From Bradyrhizobium sp. RD5-C2 (GTDB lineage Bacteria; Pseudomonadota; Alphaproteobacteria; Rhizobiales; Xanthobacteraceae): DNA of 64,000 nucleotides. The notes beneath the pieces were generated by a model. It was not told where the DNA came from, did no database searches, and was given only the letters and a program-made list of their open reading frames with translations. Made by a program: the position numbers and the translations under genes. This document shows, piece after piece, positions 21,805 through 30,438 of this stretch; within the stretch, counting starts at the first letter, position 1, and each line of letters opens with the position of its first letter. The stretch spans positions 92,254 through 156,253 of the forward strand of contig NZ_BOVL01000004.1 in NCBI RefSeq assembly GCF_019972155.1. The letters run 5' to 3'.

Positions 21805-22989
21805 GTGGGATCGATGTTCAATCGTCGAGCATTTCTCGGCGGCGGCCTGGCGAGCGCCGCGGTCGCGGGCATTTCAACGCGTGGAGCCGCCGACAACGCT
21901 GCTTTCGTCGATGCCCCCGCGCTCCGGCCGGTCCTTGCGCGTCCGGATCGCATGTTTCGTGTCACCGTATGCCTCCGTCCGTTCCGCGCTGCCGGTCCGC
22001 GCATCGAGGCGGAATGGATCGACAGCAAATATGTCGTCCACAATTACGGACACGGCGGCAGCGGCTGGTCGCTGTCCTGGGGCGCCGCGCAGGAGGCCGT
22101 GCCGCTCGCTTTGCAGTTGAGCGCGCGCAACGTCGCCGTCCTCGGCGCCGGCGCGATCGGTCTGACGACGGCGATCACCGCCCAGCGGATGGGCGCGACT
22201 GTCACGATCTACGCCAAGGAGCGCTTCCCGCAGGTGCGCTCGGCGCGTGCGACCGGGGACTGGTCGCCGGATTCGCGGATCGCGATGGAAGCAGACGTCA
22301 CGCCGGACTTTGCCGACCGCTGGGAGCGGATGGCGCGCACGACCTTTGCCACCCATCAAAGCTATCTCGGGCTTGCCGGCAATCCGATCGAATGGACGGA
22401 TCGCTATTTGCTCTCCGACGACGCGCCCGACGCCGACGGCCGTCCGCACCGACGCCAGCATGCCGCGGGCGACGGCCAGAAGAAATTCCTCGAATTGCGC
22501 GGCCAGATCAGGTCGCTGACGCCGCGATGGGACTTGCTGGCCGCCGGATCAAATCCGTTTCCCGCGCCATACGCCTGGAAGAGCGCCTCGCTCACCTACA
22601 ACGTCACGGATCTCTACCGTCAACTCGAGGCGGAGTTTCAGCGCGCCGGGGGGCTGCTCGTGCCGATCGAGCTGCACACGCCGTCCGACCTTTCGAAGAT
22701 CCGTGAGACCGTCATTGTCAACTGCACCGGCTACGGCGCCCGTGCGTTGTTTCGGGACGAGAGCATCGTTCCGGTGCGCGGCCAGATCGCCTGGCTCATT
22801 CCGCAGCCGGATGTCAATTACGGCGTCTTCTACCGTAACCTCAGCGTCCTCGGCCGACGCGACGGCATCGTCGTCCAGCCGCTCGGCGAAAGCGACTATT
22901 TCGGCTTCAACGACGACAACGAGACGCCGGATCTCGCCGCCGCGCGCCAGGCAGTGGAAGACGCAGCGAAACTGTTCAGCCGGGCCTGA
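21805..22989 (+). CDS. Tat-exported FAD oxidoreductase, D-amino-acid-oxidase-like, permuted order
   Basis: FAD-dependent oxidase-like protein, 394 residues. A twin-arginine signal (NRRAFLGGGLASAAVAG) suggests folded export. The conserved DAO blocks are all visible but in rotated order. The C-terminal DAO segment (VCLRPFRAAGPRIE, then VVHNYGHGGSGWSLSWG at residues 77-93) comes first. The FAD dinucleotide fold (VAVLGAGAIGL at 110-120) follows, and the protein ends with the middle DAO block (VNCTGYGARAL, VRGQIAWLIPQ, then EDAAKLFSRA). The canonical family starts with the dinucleotide fold and ends with the HNYGHGG block. GTG at 21805 is spaced well from AAGGGGG; ATG at 21814 is an alternative. 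The substrate is unknown; a D-amino acid is a guess. Confidence 0.83.
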   Translation: MGSMFNRRAFLGGGLASAAVAGISTRGAADNAAFVDAPALRPVLARPDRMFRVTVCLRPFRAAGPRIEAEWIDSKYVVHNYGHGGSGWSLSWGAAQEAVPLALQLSARNVAVLGAGAIGLTTAITAQRMGATVTIYAKERFPQVRSARATGDWSPDSRIAMEADVTPDFADRWERMARTTFATHQSYLGLAGNPIEWTDRYLLSDDAPDADGRPHRRQHAAGDGQKKFLELRGQIRSLTPRWDLLAAGSNPFPAPYAWKSASLTYNVTDLYRQLEAEFQRAGGLLVPIELHTPSDLSKIRETVIVNCTGYGARALFRDESIVPVRGQIAWLIPQPDVNYGVFYRNLSVLGRRDGIVVQPLGESDYFGFNDDNETPDLAAARQAVEDAAKLFSRA

Positions 22990-23147
22990 GCGGCCTTCCG
23001 GCACGGCACCTCGCAATTTCCCGAAATGTGACGACGCCGTGACGCGGCCTCACTCGACCGCGCCTGCGACGTGCCGCCGCACTTTCTGTTTGAAATCTGC
23101 GCCGCCTTGGTTCATTGCGCTGCTGGACGCAAAGCCGAGGCCGATCG

Positions 23148-24518
23148 ATGCAGGACACCAGCGACACCATCACCCACGACACGCTCGCCGGCCAGAACGG
23201 GGATCTTGCCCATGTGCGGGCGCCCGAGATCGTCGATGCCCTCAATGCCCGGGAGCCGGCGGATGCGGCGAAGCTGCTGCAATCGCTGCCGGCGGAGAAG
23301 GCGATCGAGGTGCTCGACCTGCCCGGGCTCGACAACACTTGCGAGATCCTGGCCGAACTGCCCAAGGACACCGCGGTGTCGCTGCTGTCAGGCGTCTCCG
23401 ACGACCGCGCCGCCGACATATTCAAGGAACTGGTCGAGCCGCTGCGCACCACGCTGCTGAACGGCCTCAATCCGGATACCCGCAACGTCATCTCCGGGCT
23501 GCTGGCCTATCCCGAGCGCAGTGCCGGCAGCATCATGACGACCGAATTCGTCAGCGTGCCCTCGAACTGGACCATCGCCGAGGTCCTGCATCACATCCGG
23601 ATGGTCGAGCGCACCCGCGAGACCGTCTACTCGATCTTCGTGACCGACCCGGTCAAGAAGACCCTGATCCAGGCCGTACCGCTGCGCCGCCTGATCTCGG
23701 CCGATCCGCATGCCAATGTGCTCACCGCGGCACCGGCGCGGAAGCCGCTGATGATCGCGCCTGAGGCTGACCGCATGGAGGCGGCGCGGCTGATCTCGCG
23801 CTACGACCTGCTCGCGGTCGCCGTGGTCGACGGCCCCGGCCATATTCTCGGCATCGTCACGGTCGACGACGTCATCGACGCCATCGTCGAGGAATCGACC
23901 GAGGACGCCCAGAAGTTCGGCGGCATGGAAGCGATCGACGAACCTTATCTGCGGATCGGCTTCCTCGAAATGATCAAGAAGCGCGGCGGCTGGCTGTGCG
24001 CGCTGTTCCTTTCGGAAATGCTGACTGCGACTGCGATGCAGTCGTACCAGAGCGAACTCGAGAAGGCGATCGTCCTGACGCTGTTCATCCCGTTGATCAT
24101 GAGTTCCGGCGGCAATTCTGGCTCGCAGGCGACCTCGCTCCTGATCCGCTCGCTGGCGCTGCACGAGGTGCGGCTGCGCGACTGGTGGCGCGTCGCCCTG
24201 CGCGAGCTGCCGACCGGTATCGTGCTCGGCTCCATCCTCGGCGTGATCGGCATTATCAGGATCACGCTCTGGCAGACGCTTGGCCTGTTCGACTACGGTC
24301 CGCATTGGATGCTGGTGGCGATCACCGTCGGCGCCGCGCTGGTCGGCATCGTCACCTTTGGCTCGCTGGCGGGATCGATGCTGCCGTTCATCCTCAAGCG
24401 CATCGGCTTCGATCCGGCGAGCGCGTCCGCGCCGTTCGTCGCGACGCTGGTCGACGTCACCGGCCTCGTGATCTATTTCGGAGTAGCGGCGGTCATCCTG
24501 CACGGCACGCTGCTGTAG
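23148..24518 (+). CDS. mgtE: magnesium transporter MgtE
   Basis: Inner-membrane Mg2+ channel. Cytoplasmic N-domain (about 1-125) with helical repeats such as EPADAAKLLQSLPAEKAIEVL, two CBS domains (about 135-260; e.g. LLAVAVVDGPGHILGIVTVDD), a plug helix, then five membrane segments beginning GGWLCALFLSEML and including MSSGGNSGSQATSLLIRSLA, the pore signature. About 456 residues from the ATG at 23148; the frame is open to 23115. It converges with the lysR gene, six bases apart. Confidence 0.95.
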   Translation: MQDTSDTITHDTLAGQNGDLAHVRAPEIVDALNAREPADAAKLLQSLPAEKAIEVLDLPGLDNTCEILAELPKDTAVSLLSGVSDDRAADIFKELVEPLRTTLLNGLNPDTRNVISGLLAYPERSAGSIMTTEFVSVPSNWTIAEVLHHIRMVERTRETVYSIFVTDPVKKTLIQAVPLRRLISADPHANVLTAAPARKPLMIAPEADRMEAARLISRYDLLAVAVVDGPGHILGIVTVDDVIDAIVEESTEDAQKFGGMEAIDEPYLRIGFLEMIKKRGGWLCALFLSEMLTATAMQSYQSELEKAIVLTLFIPLIMSSGGNSGSQATSLLIRSLALHEVRLRDWWRVALRELPTGIVLGSILGVIGIIRITLWQTLGLFDYGPHWMLVAITVGAALVGIVTFGSLAGSMLPFILKRIGFDPASASAPFVATLVDVTGLVIYFGVAAVILHGTLL

Positions 24519-24524
24519 GCCGTG

Positions 24525-25412
24525 TCAGGTGGCAAATAGCCGGCTCGCGGCAAAATCGATGAACGCGCGCAGCCGCGTCGAACCGTACCTGCCTGAAGGC
24601 CACAGCAGCCAGAACGCGGCTTCGATCGTCTCCTGCGGCAGCACGATCTGCAACTGACCGGCTTCGACCGCGTCGCGCATCAGGAAATCGGGCGCCCAGG
24701 CGAGTCCCAGGCCTGCAACCGCTGCCGCACGGACCGCCTCGATGTTCGAGCAGATCACGTGAGGCGTTGCTTCCTCGATCGCGGCCTGTGCGCCGCTGGC
24801 CAGCTGCCACGCCTGCAGCACGTCGGTGTCGGGATGGCGGAAGCGGATCAGGCGATGCGCCGACAGCGCCGCCTGATCGGCCGGTTCGCCGCATTCGGCG
24901 AGATAAGACGGCGCGGCGTAGACCGAGAGCCGGAACGGCGGGAGCCTGCGCGACATCAGGCCGGAATCAGGCAGGACGCCGCTGCGGATCGCAAGATCAA
25001 AACCCTCCGTCGCCAGATCCCTGATGCGGTCGTCGAAATCCAGATCGAGCCGGATCTTCGGATGCGCTTGCGCGAAGGCCGCCAGATGCGGCGCGAGGAA
25101 GCGATAGCCCGCGGCAGGCAGGCTGATGCGCAGCAGGCCTTGCGGTTCGCCCGCCGATGCCGACAGCAGCTCCGTCGTCTCGCGCCAATCGTCCTGCAGC
25201 CGTCGTGCGCGGCCGAGCAGCAATTCGCCTTCGGGCGTCAGGCTGACGCGCCGCGTCGTTCGCGTGAACAGGCGCACGCCGAGTTGGGCCTCCAGTGTGG
25301 CGATCGCCTTTCCGGTCGCTGATGGCGACAGGCCGAGCTTTCTCGCGGCAGCTGCAAAGCTCAGCGTTTCGGCGACGGTGACGAAGGTGACGAGTGACGG
25401 CGGGTCTTCCAT
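24525..25412 (-). CDS. LysR family transcriptional regulator
   Basis: LysR-type regulator, 295 residues. N-terminal winged helix-turn-helix (LSFAAAARKLGLSPSATGKA, GVRLFTRTTRRVSLTPEG) and a C-terminal effector-binding domain of the CrgA/AaeR-like clade (LDLDFDDRIRDLATEGFDLAIRSG). It is transcribed away from the SMP-30-like gene at 25522, 109 bases apart, which is its most likely target. The inducer is not predictable. Confidence 0.93.
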   Translation of the reverse strand: MEDPPSLVTFVTVAETLSFAAAARKLGLSPSATGKAIATLEAQLGVRLFTRTTRRVSLTPEGELLLGRARRLQDDWRETTELLSASAGEPQGLLRISLPAAGYRFLAPHLAAFAQAHPKIRLDLDFDDRIRDLATEGFDLAIRSGVLPDSGLMSRRLPPFRLSVYAAPSYLAECGEPADQAALSAHRLIRFRHPDTDVLQAWQLASGAQAAIEEATPHVICSNIEAVRAAAVAGLGLAWAPDFLMRDAVEAGQLQIVLPQETIEAAFWLLWPSGRYGSTRLRAFIDFAASRLFAT

Positions 25413-25488
25413 GGTGGCAGATTAGCGAATTCCGGTCGCCGATGTCGCGAGTTTCCGCCCGATGATCGGCGGCCGCCGACTTTCTATC

Positions 25489-25512
25489 CTCGGTTCAGTT
25501 GAACTCACCGAG
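25489..25512. promoter_or_regulatory. candidate operator palindrome for the LysR regulator
   Basis: Inverted repeat with outer arms CTCGGT and ACCGAG, and a central GTTCAGTTGAAC dyad at 25493-25504. It lies in the divergent lysR / SMP-30 intergenic region, ending ten bases before the SMP-30-like ATG, so it overlaps the ribosome site as well. It could be an operator or an RNA hairpin; binding is inferred from position only. Confidence 0.35.
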
Positions 25513-25521
25513 GCGCGAACG

Positions 25522-26511
25522 ATGGCACAAGACATCCACACGGATCATGCAAGCTACCAATTGAGCGGGTTTGTCGACGGCGTATGGCATCCGGAAGACC
25601 TGGTCGAACTCCCGGGAACGTCCTGGGTCATCGTCAGCTGCATGCGATCTGCGGACCATGGCGGCGGCCTGTTCAAGGTCGATACGGCGCGGCCGTCACA
25701 CGCGACGGAGCTGCGTTGGGCACCTGCCGCGCAGCAGGCGCGGCTCGGACCTCAGATCTTCGACCCGCACGGAATCGCGGCGCGGCGTCTCGCCGATGAG
25801 ACGTTCGAGCTGCTGGTGGTCGATCATGGTGGCGGCGAAGCGATCGACCGCCTGGTGCTCGAGCTCGGCGAGGAGGGGCCTTTCGTTGCAGCGGGCGAGC
25901 GCCTGGTGCAGCCGCCGCGGACGTCGGCGAACGCGGTGGCGCATCTGCCTGATGGCGGCTTCGTCATGACCAGCATGTTCGATCCGACCGACGGCGAGTT
26001 CGTGTCGCGGTTTGCGCGCGGCGAGCCGACCGGGCAGGTGTGGCGCTGGTCGCCGGCGAATGGCTGGAGCCGGTTCGGCGATCAGGCGATGTCCGGCGCC
26101 AACGGCATCGCCGTGTCGCGCGATGGTGTCGTCATCGCCTGCGAATGGGCCGCGCGTCGCGTCTGGCGGCTCGACCGCGATGGCCGAGCGGTCGCAAGCG
26201 TCGAGACGGATTTTCTGCCTGACAATTTGCGCTGGACTGCGGACGGGCGGCTGCTGCTCGCGGGACAATCCACGCGGCCGGAGGTTCTATTCGGCTGCGA
26301 AGCGCGCGGCGATCGCTGCCCGCTGGCGTTCAAGGTCGTCCGGCTCGATCCGGTCAGCCTCGCGATCGAATCTCTGATCGCGGTGGACGAGGCCGGCGCG
26401 GTGGCCAAGGGCTTTGGCGGCGCGACGGGAGCGATGGAGGTCGGCGAGCAGATCTGGGTCGGCAGCTTCACCGGACAGCGGATCGGAATCTTCAGTCCAT
26501 GGTCAGCGTGA
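25522..26511 (+). CDS. SMP-30/gluconolactonase-like beta-propeller protein
   Basis: About 329 residues with beta-propeller character: repeated blade segments such as HGIAARRLADETFELLVVDH, SANAVAHLPDGGFVMTS, GANGIAVSRDGVVIACEW and LPDNLRWTADGRLLLAGQ. These resemble the SMP-30/paraoxonase superfamily, whose members hydrolyse lactones or esters with a metal ion. Start taken at MAQDIHTDHASY (ATG 25522). No signal peptide, so cytoplasmic. Divergent from the LysR gene. The precise activity is not assignable. Confidence 0.75.
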   Translation: MAQDIHTDHASYQLSGFVDGVWHPEDLVELPGTSWVIVSCMRSADHGGGLFKVDTARPSHATELRWAPAAQQARLGPQIFDPHGIAARRLADETFELLVVDHGGGEAIDRLVLELGEEGPFVAAGERLVQPPRTSANAVAHLPDGGFVMTSMFDPTDGEFVSRFARGEPTGQVWRWSPANGWSRFGDQAMSGANGIAVSRDGVVIACEWAARRVWRLDRDGRAVASVETDFLPDNLRWTADGRLLLAGQSTRPEVLFGCEARGDRCPLAFKVVRLDPVSLAIESLIAVDEAGAVAKGFGGATGAMEVGEQIWVGSFTGQRIGIFSPWSA

Positions 26512-26567
26512 GCGCTCGCCGGCTGTGCCCGCCGGCGGTCGCTGCGCCACATCCACAAACTCACTGT

Positions 26568-26703
26568 CGTCCCGGCGAAGGCCGGGACCCATCACCACCG
26601 AAGCTCGTTGTTGAGCGCAGTCGCAGTTCCGCGTTTGCGTGGGATTGGCAGTCTCGATGAACCGTTAGATCACGCGGTATGGGTCCCGGCCTTCGCCGGG
26701 ACG
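26568..26703. repeat. inverted-repeat element, CCCGGCGAAGGCCGGGACC type
   Basis: Two copies of a ~24-base motif in opposite orientation: 26568-26592 (CCCGGCGAAGGCCGGGACCC core) and 26679-26703 (its reverse complement), about 86 bases apart. This motif is dispersed in Bradyrhizobium genomes. The right copy overlaps the 3' end of mazG and encodes its last residues (VVPAKAGTHTA). Confidence 0.7.
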
Positions 26704-27515
26704 ACGGCGCTCTTCGCTTCGTTCCACAGCGCGTCCATCTCTTCCAGCGTCGCGCCGTCGAGCGAGCGGCCCTGCGCGGCCAGCGCCTGCTCGATATAGG
26801 CAAACCGCCGCTCGAACTTGGCGTTGGTTGCGCGCAGCGCGGTTTCCGGATCGGCGTCGACGTGGCGGGCGAGGTTGACCAGCGCGAACATCAGGTCGCC
26901 CGTTTCCTCGGCGATCTCGGCCTTGTCGTTGCGGTCGAGCGCCGCCTCGATCTCGTCGGCCTCCTCGCGGATCTTGGCGAGTACGGCGCGCGGGTCGTTC
27001 CAGTCGAAGCCGACGGTAGACGCCTTGCGCTGCAGCTCCATCGCCCGCGTCAGGGCAGGGAGGCCGGCCTTCACGCTGGCCAGCAGGGATGTGTGCGCGG
27101 TCTCTTCCGGCGGCCGCCGAGCCGCGCGCTCGGCCTTCTCCTCGGCCTTGATGCGCTCCCAGGCGCTCTTGACGCCGGCGGGCTGGATATTGCCGTCCTT
27201 GTCGGCAAAGACATGCGGATGACGGCGGATCATCTTCCTCGTGATCGCCTCGACCACGTCTCCGAACGCAAAGGCGTTCTGCTCTTCGGCCATCCTTGCG
27301 TGATAGACCACCTGGAGCAGGAGGTCGCCGAGCTCCTCGCGTAGATCGTCGAGATCGCCGCGCGTGATCGCGTCCGCGACCTCATAGGCCTCCTCGATCG
27401 TGTAGGGCGCGATGGTCTCAAAATTCTGGATGAGATCCCATGGGCAGCCGGTCACCGGCGTACGCAGCGCGGCCATGATCTCGATCAGGCGGGAAATGTC
27501 GCGGGAAGGGGTCAT
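26670..27515 (-). CDS. mazG: nucleoside triphosphate pyrophosphohydrolase MazG
   Basis: House-cleaning NTP pyrophosphatase that converts (d)NTPs to NMPs. Two MazG domains are seen: the first with TIEEAYEVADAI and LREELGDLLLQVVYHARMA, the second with IREEADEIEAAL and EIAEETGDLMFALVNLARH, giving the ExxE/ExxD metal sites. The start MTPSRDISRLIEI at 27515 gives about 281 residues. The final dozen residues (VVPAKAGTHTA) derive from the intergenic repeat and look like read-through into it. Confidence 0.93.
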   Translation of the reverse strand: MTPSRDISRLIEIMAALRTPVTGCPWDLIQNFETIAPYTIEEAYEVADAITRGDLDDLREELGDLLLQVVYHARMAEEQNAFAFGDVVEAITRKMIRRHPHVFADKDGNIQPAGVKSAWERIKAEEKAERAARRPPEETAHTSLLASVKAGLPALTRAMELQRKASTVGFDWNDPRAVLAKIREEADEIEAALDRNDKAEIAEETGDLMFALVNLARHVDADPETALRATNAKFERRFAYIEQALAAQGRSLDGATLEEMDALWNEAKSAVVPAKAGTHTA

Positions 27516-27643
27516 CGGGCACCGCTGTATGAGAGGTATAGCCGTTATGCCAAATCGGCCCCGTCGATCCCAGCAAAACACGCCGGAAACGCGGCGCTGT
27601 CCACGGATTGGCCGCGGCGCCGTCAGGTGCTAAATCGCCACTT

Positions 27644-28363
27644 ATGACCGATCACAACAATTCCGACACCGCGTTGGTGCTGTTTTCCGGCGGCCAGGAT
27701 TCCACCACCTGCCTTGCCTGGGCGTTGGACCGCTTCGCGCGCGTCGAGATGATCGGCTTCACCTACGGCCAGCGTCACGCGATCGAGCTCGATTGCCGCG
27801 ACCGCCTGCTTGCCGGGATCAAGCAAATCCGGCCGGACTGGGCTGCAAGGCTCGGTGACAGCCACACACTGGCGATCCCGACGCTGTCGGAGATATCAGA
27901 CACCGCGCTGACCCGCGACGTCGCGATCGAAATGGGCGCTGACGGGTTGCCGAACACCTTCGTGCCCGGCCGCAACCTTGTGTTCCTCACCTTCGCGGGC
28001 GCACTGGCCTATCGGCGCGGCATCCGCCACATCATCGGCGGCATGTGCGAGACCGACTATTCCGGCTATCCGGATTGCCGCGACGAGACCATCAAGGCGC
28101 TGCAGTCCGCGCTCAGCCTCGGCATGGCGAGGGACTTCGAGCTGCACACGCCGCTGATGTGGCTCGACAAGGCGGCGACCTGGCGGCTTGCGCACGAGCT
28201 CGGCGGGGCAGGGCTGGTCGATCTGATCCGCGAGCACTCGCACACCTGCTATCTCGGCGAACGCGGCGCGCGGCACGATTGGGGCTATGGCTGCGGCGAA
28301 TGCCCGGCCTGCAGCCTGCGGGCCAAGGGCTGGCGAGAGTATGTCGCGCAGGGCGGCCCGTAA
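27644..28363 (+). CDS. queC: 7-cyano-7-deazaguanine synthase
   Basis: ATP-dependent enzyme making preQ0 for queuosine tRNA modification. PP-loop [18 protein letters not shown] at the N-terminus, the [13 protein letters not shown] block, and a C-terminal zinc site with four Cys ([11 protein letters not shown]). About 239 residues from the ATG at 27644. No queD/queE neighbours in this window; it stands divergent from mazG. Confidence 0.95.
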   Translation: MTDHNNSDTALVLFSGGQDSTTCLAWALDRFARVEMIGFTYGQRHAIELDCRDRLLAGIKQIRPDWAARLGDSHTLAIPTLSEISDTALTRDVAIEMGADGLPNTFVPGRNLVFLTFAGALAYRRGIRHIIGGMCETDYSGYPDCRDETIKALQSALSLGMARDFELHTPLMWLDKAATWRLAHELGGAGLVDLIREHSHTCYLGERGARHDWGYGCGECPACSLRAKGWREYVAQGGP

Positions 28364-28701
28364 CGGCGGGCGCATAGCCGTCCGCAGGGGTGGACTGCCA
28401 AAATATCGAAAACAACCCCATGCAAAGGAGTCGGCGGCTGCCGGCGTTCGACACGGCAACTTGACACGTCGGGCAACTCAGCGGTAGCCTTCTATTATTC
28501 CGAAATCGTGTAAGGCGCGGCTCGCCAAGACGACGGTGTGTGAGGCGCCCACACTGTCATCGCCCGGCTTGACCGGGCGATCCAGTACGCCGCGGCTTCT
28601 CCGCTCAAACACTGGCGTCTCTGGAATACTGGATCACCCGCTTTCGCGGGTGATGACACCGAACAAGCTGTTGAGCGAGCGTCGATGTGAAGTGCGTGCC
28701 T
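28364..28701. other. intergenic gap queC to nitrile hydratase accessory gene
   Basis: 338 bases, no gene supported. Holds the palindromic repeat at 28555-28658. queC (plus) and the nitrile hydratase genes (minus) converge here, so both transcripts should end in this gap. Confidence 0.6.
28555..28658. repeat. nested palindromic repeat element
   Basis: Outer arms TGTCATC and GATGACA, inner arms CCAGTA and TACTGG, and two local hairpins: ATCGCCCGG with CCGGGCGAT, and ATCACCCGC with GCGGGTGAT. The overall shape is a mobile-repeat-like cruciform of a type frequent between convergent genes in Bradyrhizobium. Could help terminate both converging operons. Confidence 0.65.
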
Positions 28702-29079
28702 CTACCCAAAATCCTTAGCCGTCAGCACGATCGGCTGGCCGTGCGGGGTACGGTCGGCGGCGTGGTCCCAGGCGTCGCGGTAGCGGTGCAGGGTCTCCGG
28801 TGTCGTGACGCCCTTGGCGGCCACGAGGTGTTCGAGCGTCGCCAGCCAATGCTGGTAGTAGGTCTCGCCGGTGTCGGGATCGCCGGCCGCCAGCGCGCGC
28901 TTGATTTGATCGGCGAGGGCGGCGGCCCATTCGGGCCAGGTGAACACGCCGCGGTCATGCAGCGTCAACGCCATGGCGAAGGCCTGCGCCTCCCACGGCG
29001 CGCGGAACACCGGGCCGTCCTGATCGCGGGGAATGCTGGACACGGCGCTGGTCGCGCGCGCGGCGGCGCCGGTATCCAT
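28702..29079 (-). CDS. nitrile hydratase accessory/activator protein
   Basis: Small protein needed to load the metal into nitrile hydratase (P14K/NhlE-like). 125 residues from the ATG that overlaps the beta-subunit stop (TGATG). Contains VFRAPWEAQAFAMALTLHD, FTWPEWAAALADQI and YYQHWLATLEHLVAAKGV, which echo the N-terminal part of the beta subunit, as in known activators. Third gene of the operon. Confidence 0.87.
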   Translation of the reverse strand: MDTGAAARATSAVSSIPRDQDGPVFRAPWEAQAFAMALTLHDRGVFTWPEWAAALADQIKRALAAGDPDTGETYYQHWLATLEHLVAAKGVTTPETLHRYRDAWDHAADRTPHGQPIVLTAKDFG

Positions 29080-29738
29080 CAGACCGCCTCCAGATACGGC
29101 TCGAACGCGTCGATCGAGACCTTGATGGTCGGATCGGAGTCCGGTCCCCACAATTCGCGTCCATCGAACACGACGGTGTACAGCCATTGCGGATGCTCGC
29201 CGGCATCGTTGGCGACCGTATCGGGAAACACGTGACAGCCGTGATCGCGCTCGACCACGCCGACATGACCGCGCACGTAGCGCGGCAGCCGCGTATGCGT
29301 GGCGGGATGGATGTTCTTCGCCCGTACCCGATCGCCGGCCTTAAATTTTGCCAGCCCCGGCGCCGCGCGGCCGAACTTGCCGCGCACCATGATGCGCTCG
29401 ACATCGGCCATCGAGAACTTGCCGTGCTTGAGCGATTTCGCCGGCGCGACGGAATGTCCGGCGGCGACGTCGTCGTTAGAGATATAGCCCTTGTCGAGCA
29501 GCAGGGCTTCCAGCCCGAGCAGCCATTTCCTGTAGTAGGAGCTCGACAGATAGACCTGCGGGGGCAGGGTCTCGCGATAGAAGCGCGACGCGTCGATGTT
29601 GAAGGCGCCGGCGGCGCCCATCGCGCGGACCATGGCGAGCACCCGCGATTCCCATTCCTGATGGAACATCGGCTCGTTCGGTTCGGGCTCGACCTTGCCG
29701 AACCCGTCCATGCCGCCCATGTCGTGGACGCCGTTCAC
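29079..29738 (-). CDS. nthB: nitrile hydratase beta subunit
   Basis: Beta chain of the alpha/beta enzyme that hydrates nitriles to amides. N-terminal [16 protein letters not shown] is the family hallmark; the C-terminal SH3-like barrel includes [21 protein letters not shown] and [16 protein letters not shown]. 219 residues, GTG start overlapping the alpha stop by four bases (GTGA). Gene order alpha-beta-accessory is typical of cobalt enzymes' close kin in rhizobia. Confidence 0.95.
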   Translation of the reverse strand: MNGVHDMGGMDGFGKVEPEPNEPMFHQEWESRVLAMVRAMGAAGAFNIDASRFYRETLPPQVYLSSSYYRKWLLGLEALLLDKGYISNDDVAAGHSVAPAKSLKHGKFSMADVERIMVRGKFGRAAPGLAKFKAGDRVRAKNIHPATHTRLPRYVRGHVGVVERDHGCHVFPDTVANDAGEHPQWLYTVVFDGRELWGPDSDPTIKVSIDAFEPYLEAV

Positions 29739-30364
29739 GACGGTGCTCCCGGCGTTTTCGGGAAGCCGGTGCCAATCATGGAATCGCGCGTCACGAGGTC
29801 GGCGAGCTGTTCCTCGCTCCAGCCCTCAGTGCCCGCGGGCCGCATCGGCAGCACCAGGAAGCGTGTTTCGGCCGTCGAGTCCCAGACCCGGATTTCCGTC
29901 TCCTTCGGCAGGCTGACGCCGAAATCGGCGAGCACGCCGCGCGGATCCTTGACCGCGCGCGAGCGGTACGGCGAGGCCTTGTACCAGACCGGCGGCAGCC
30001 CCAGCATTTCCCAAGGGTAACAGGAGCACAAAGTGCAGACGACCATGTTGTGACGGCCAGGCGTGTTCTCGATCGCGACCAGGTGGTCGCCCACCCGGCT
30101 GACATGACCGAGGGTGCCGACCGCCTTGCTGGCGTCCTCGAGCAGCGCCTTCTTGAAGGCGGGATCGGTCCAGGCCTTGGCCACGACCTTGGCGCCGTTA
30201 TGCGGGCCGATCTTCGTCTCATAGGCCTGCACGATGGCGTCGAGCGCGGCAGCCTCGACATAGCCCTTTTCGGTCAGGATCGATTCCAGCGCGCGGACGC
30301 GCAGCTCGGTCTCCGACAGTTCGGAATGGTCGTGATCGTGGTGGTGATGATCATGTTCGCTCAT
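29735..30364 (-). CDS. nthA: nitrile hydratase alpha subunit, cobalt type
   Basis: Catalytic chain carrying the metal. The metal claw is VCTLCSC at residues 109-115; Thr111 (rather than Ser) points to a non-corrin cobalt centre, with two Cys expected to be oxidised after translation. 209 residues. Unusual: the extreme N-terminus is His/Asp-rich ([14 protein letters not shown]), seven His within the first 13 residues, a likely metal-binding tail. First gene of the nthA-nthB-accessory operon, diverging from an enoyl-CoA hydratase gene. No amidase or cobalt transporter is adjacent. Confidence 0.96.
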   Translation of the reverse strand: MSEHDHHHHDHDHSELSETELRVRALESILTEKGYVEAAALDAIVQAYETKIGPHNGAKVVAKAWTDPAFKKALLEDASKAVGTLGHVSRVGDHLVAIENTPGRHNMVVCTLCSCYPWEMLGLPPVWYKASPYRSRAVKDPRGVLADFGVSLPKETEIRVWDSTAETRFLVLPMRPAGTEGWSEEQLADLVTRDSMIGTGFPKTPGAPS

Positions 30365-30438
30365 GCCTACAGAATAGGCGAAATCGCCGTGCTATGTCGA
30401 GGCAAGCAGTACACAACAATGCGAGCTGGGAGGTATGC

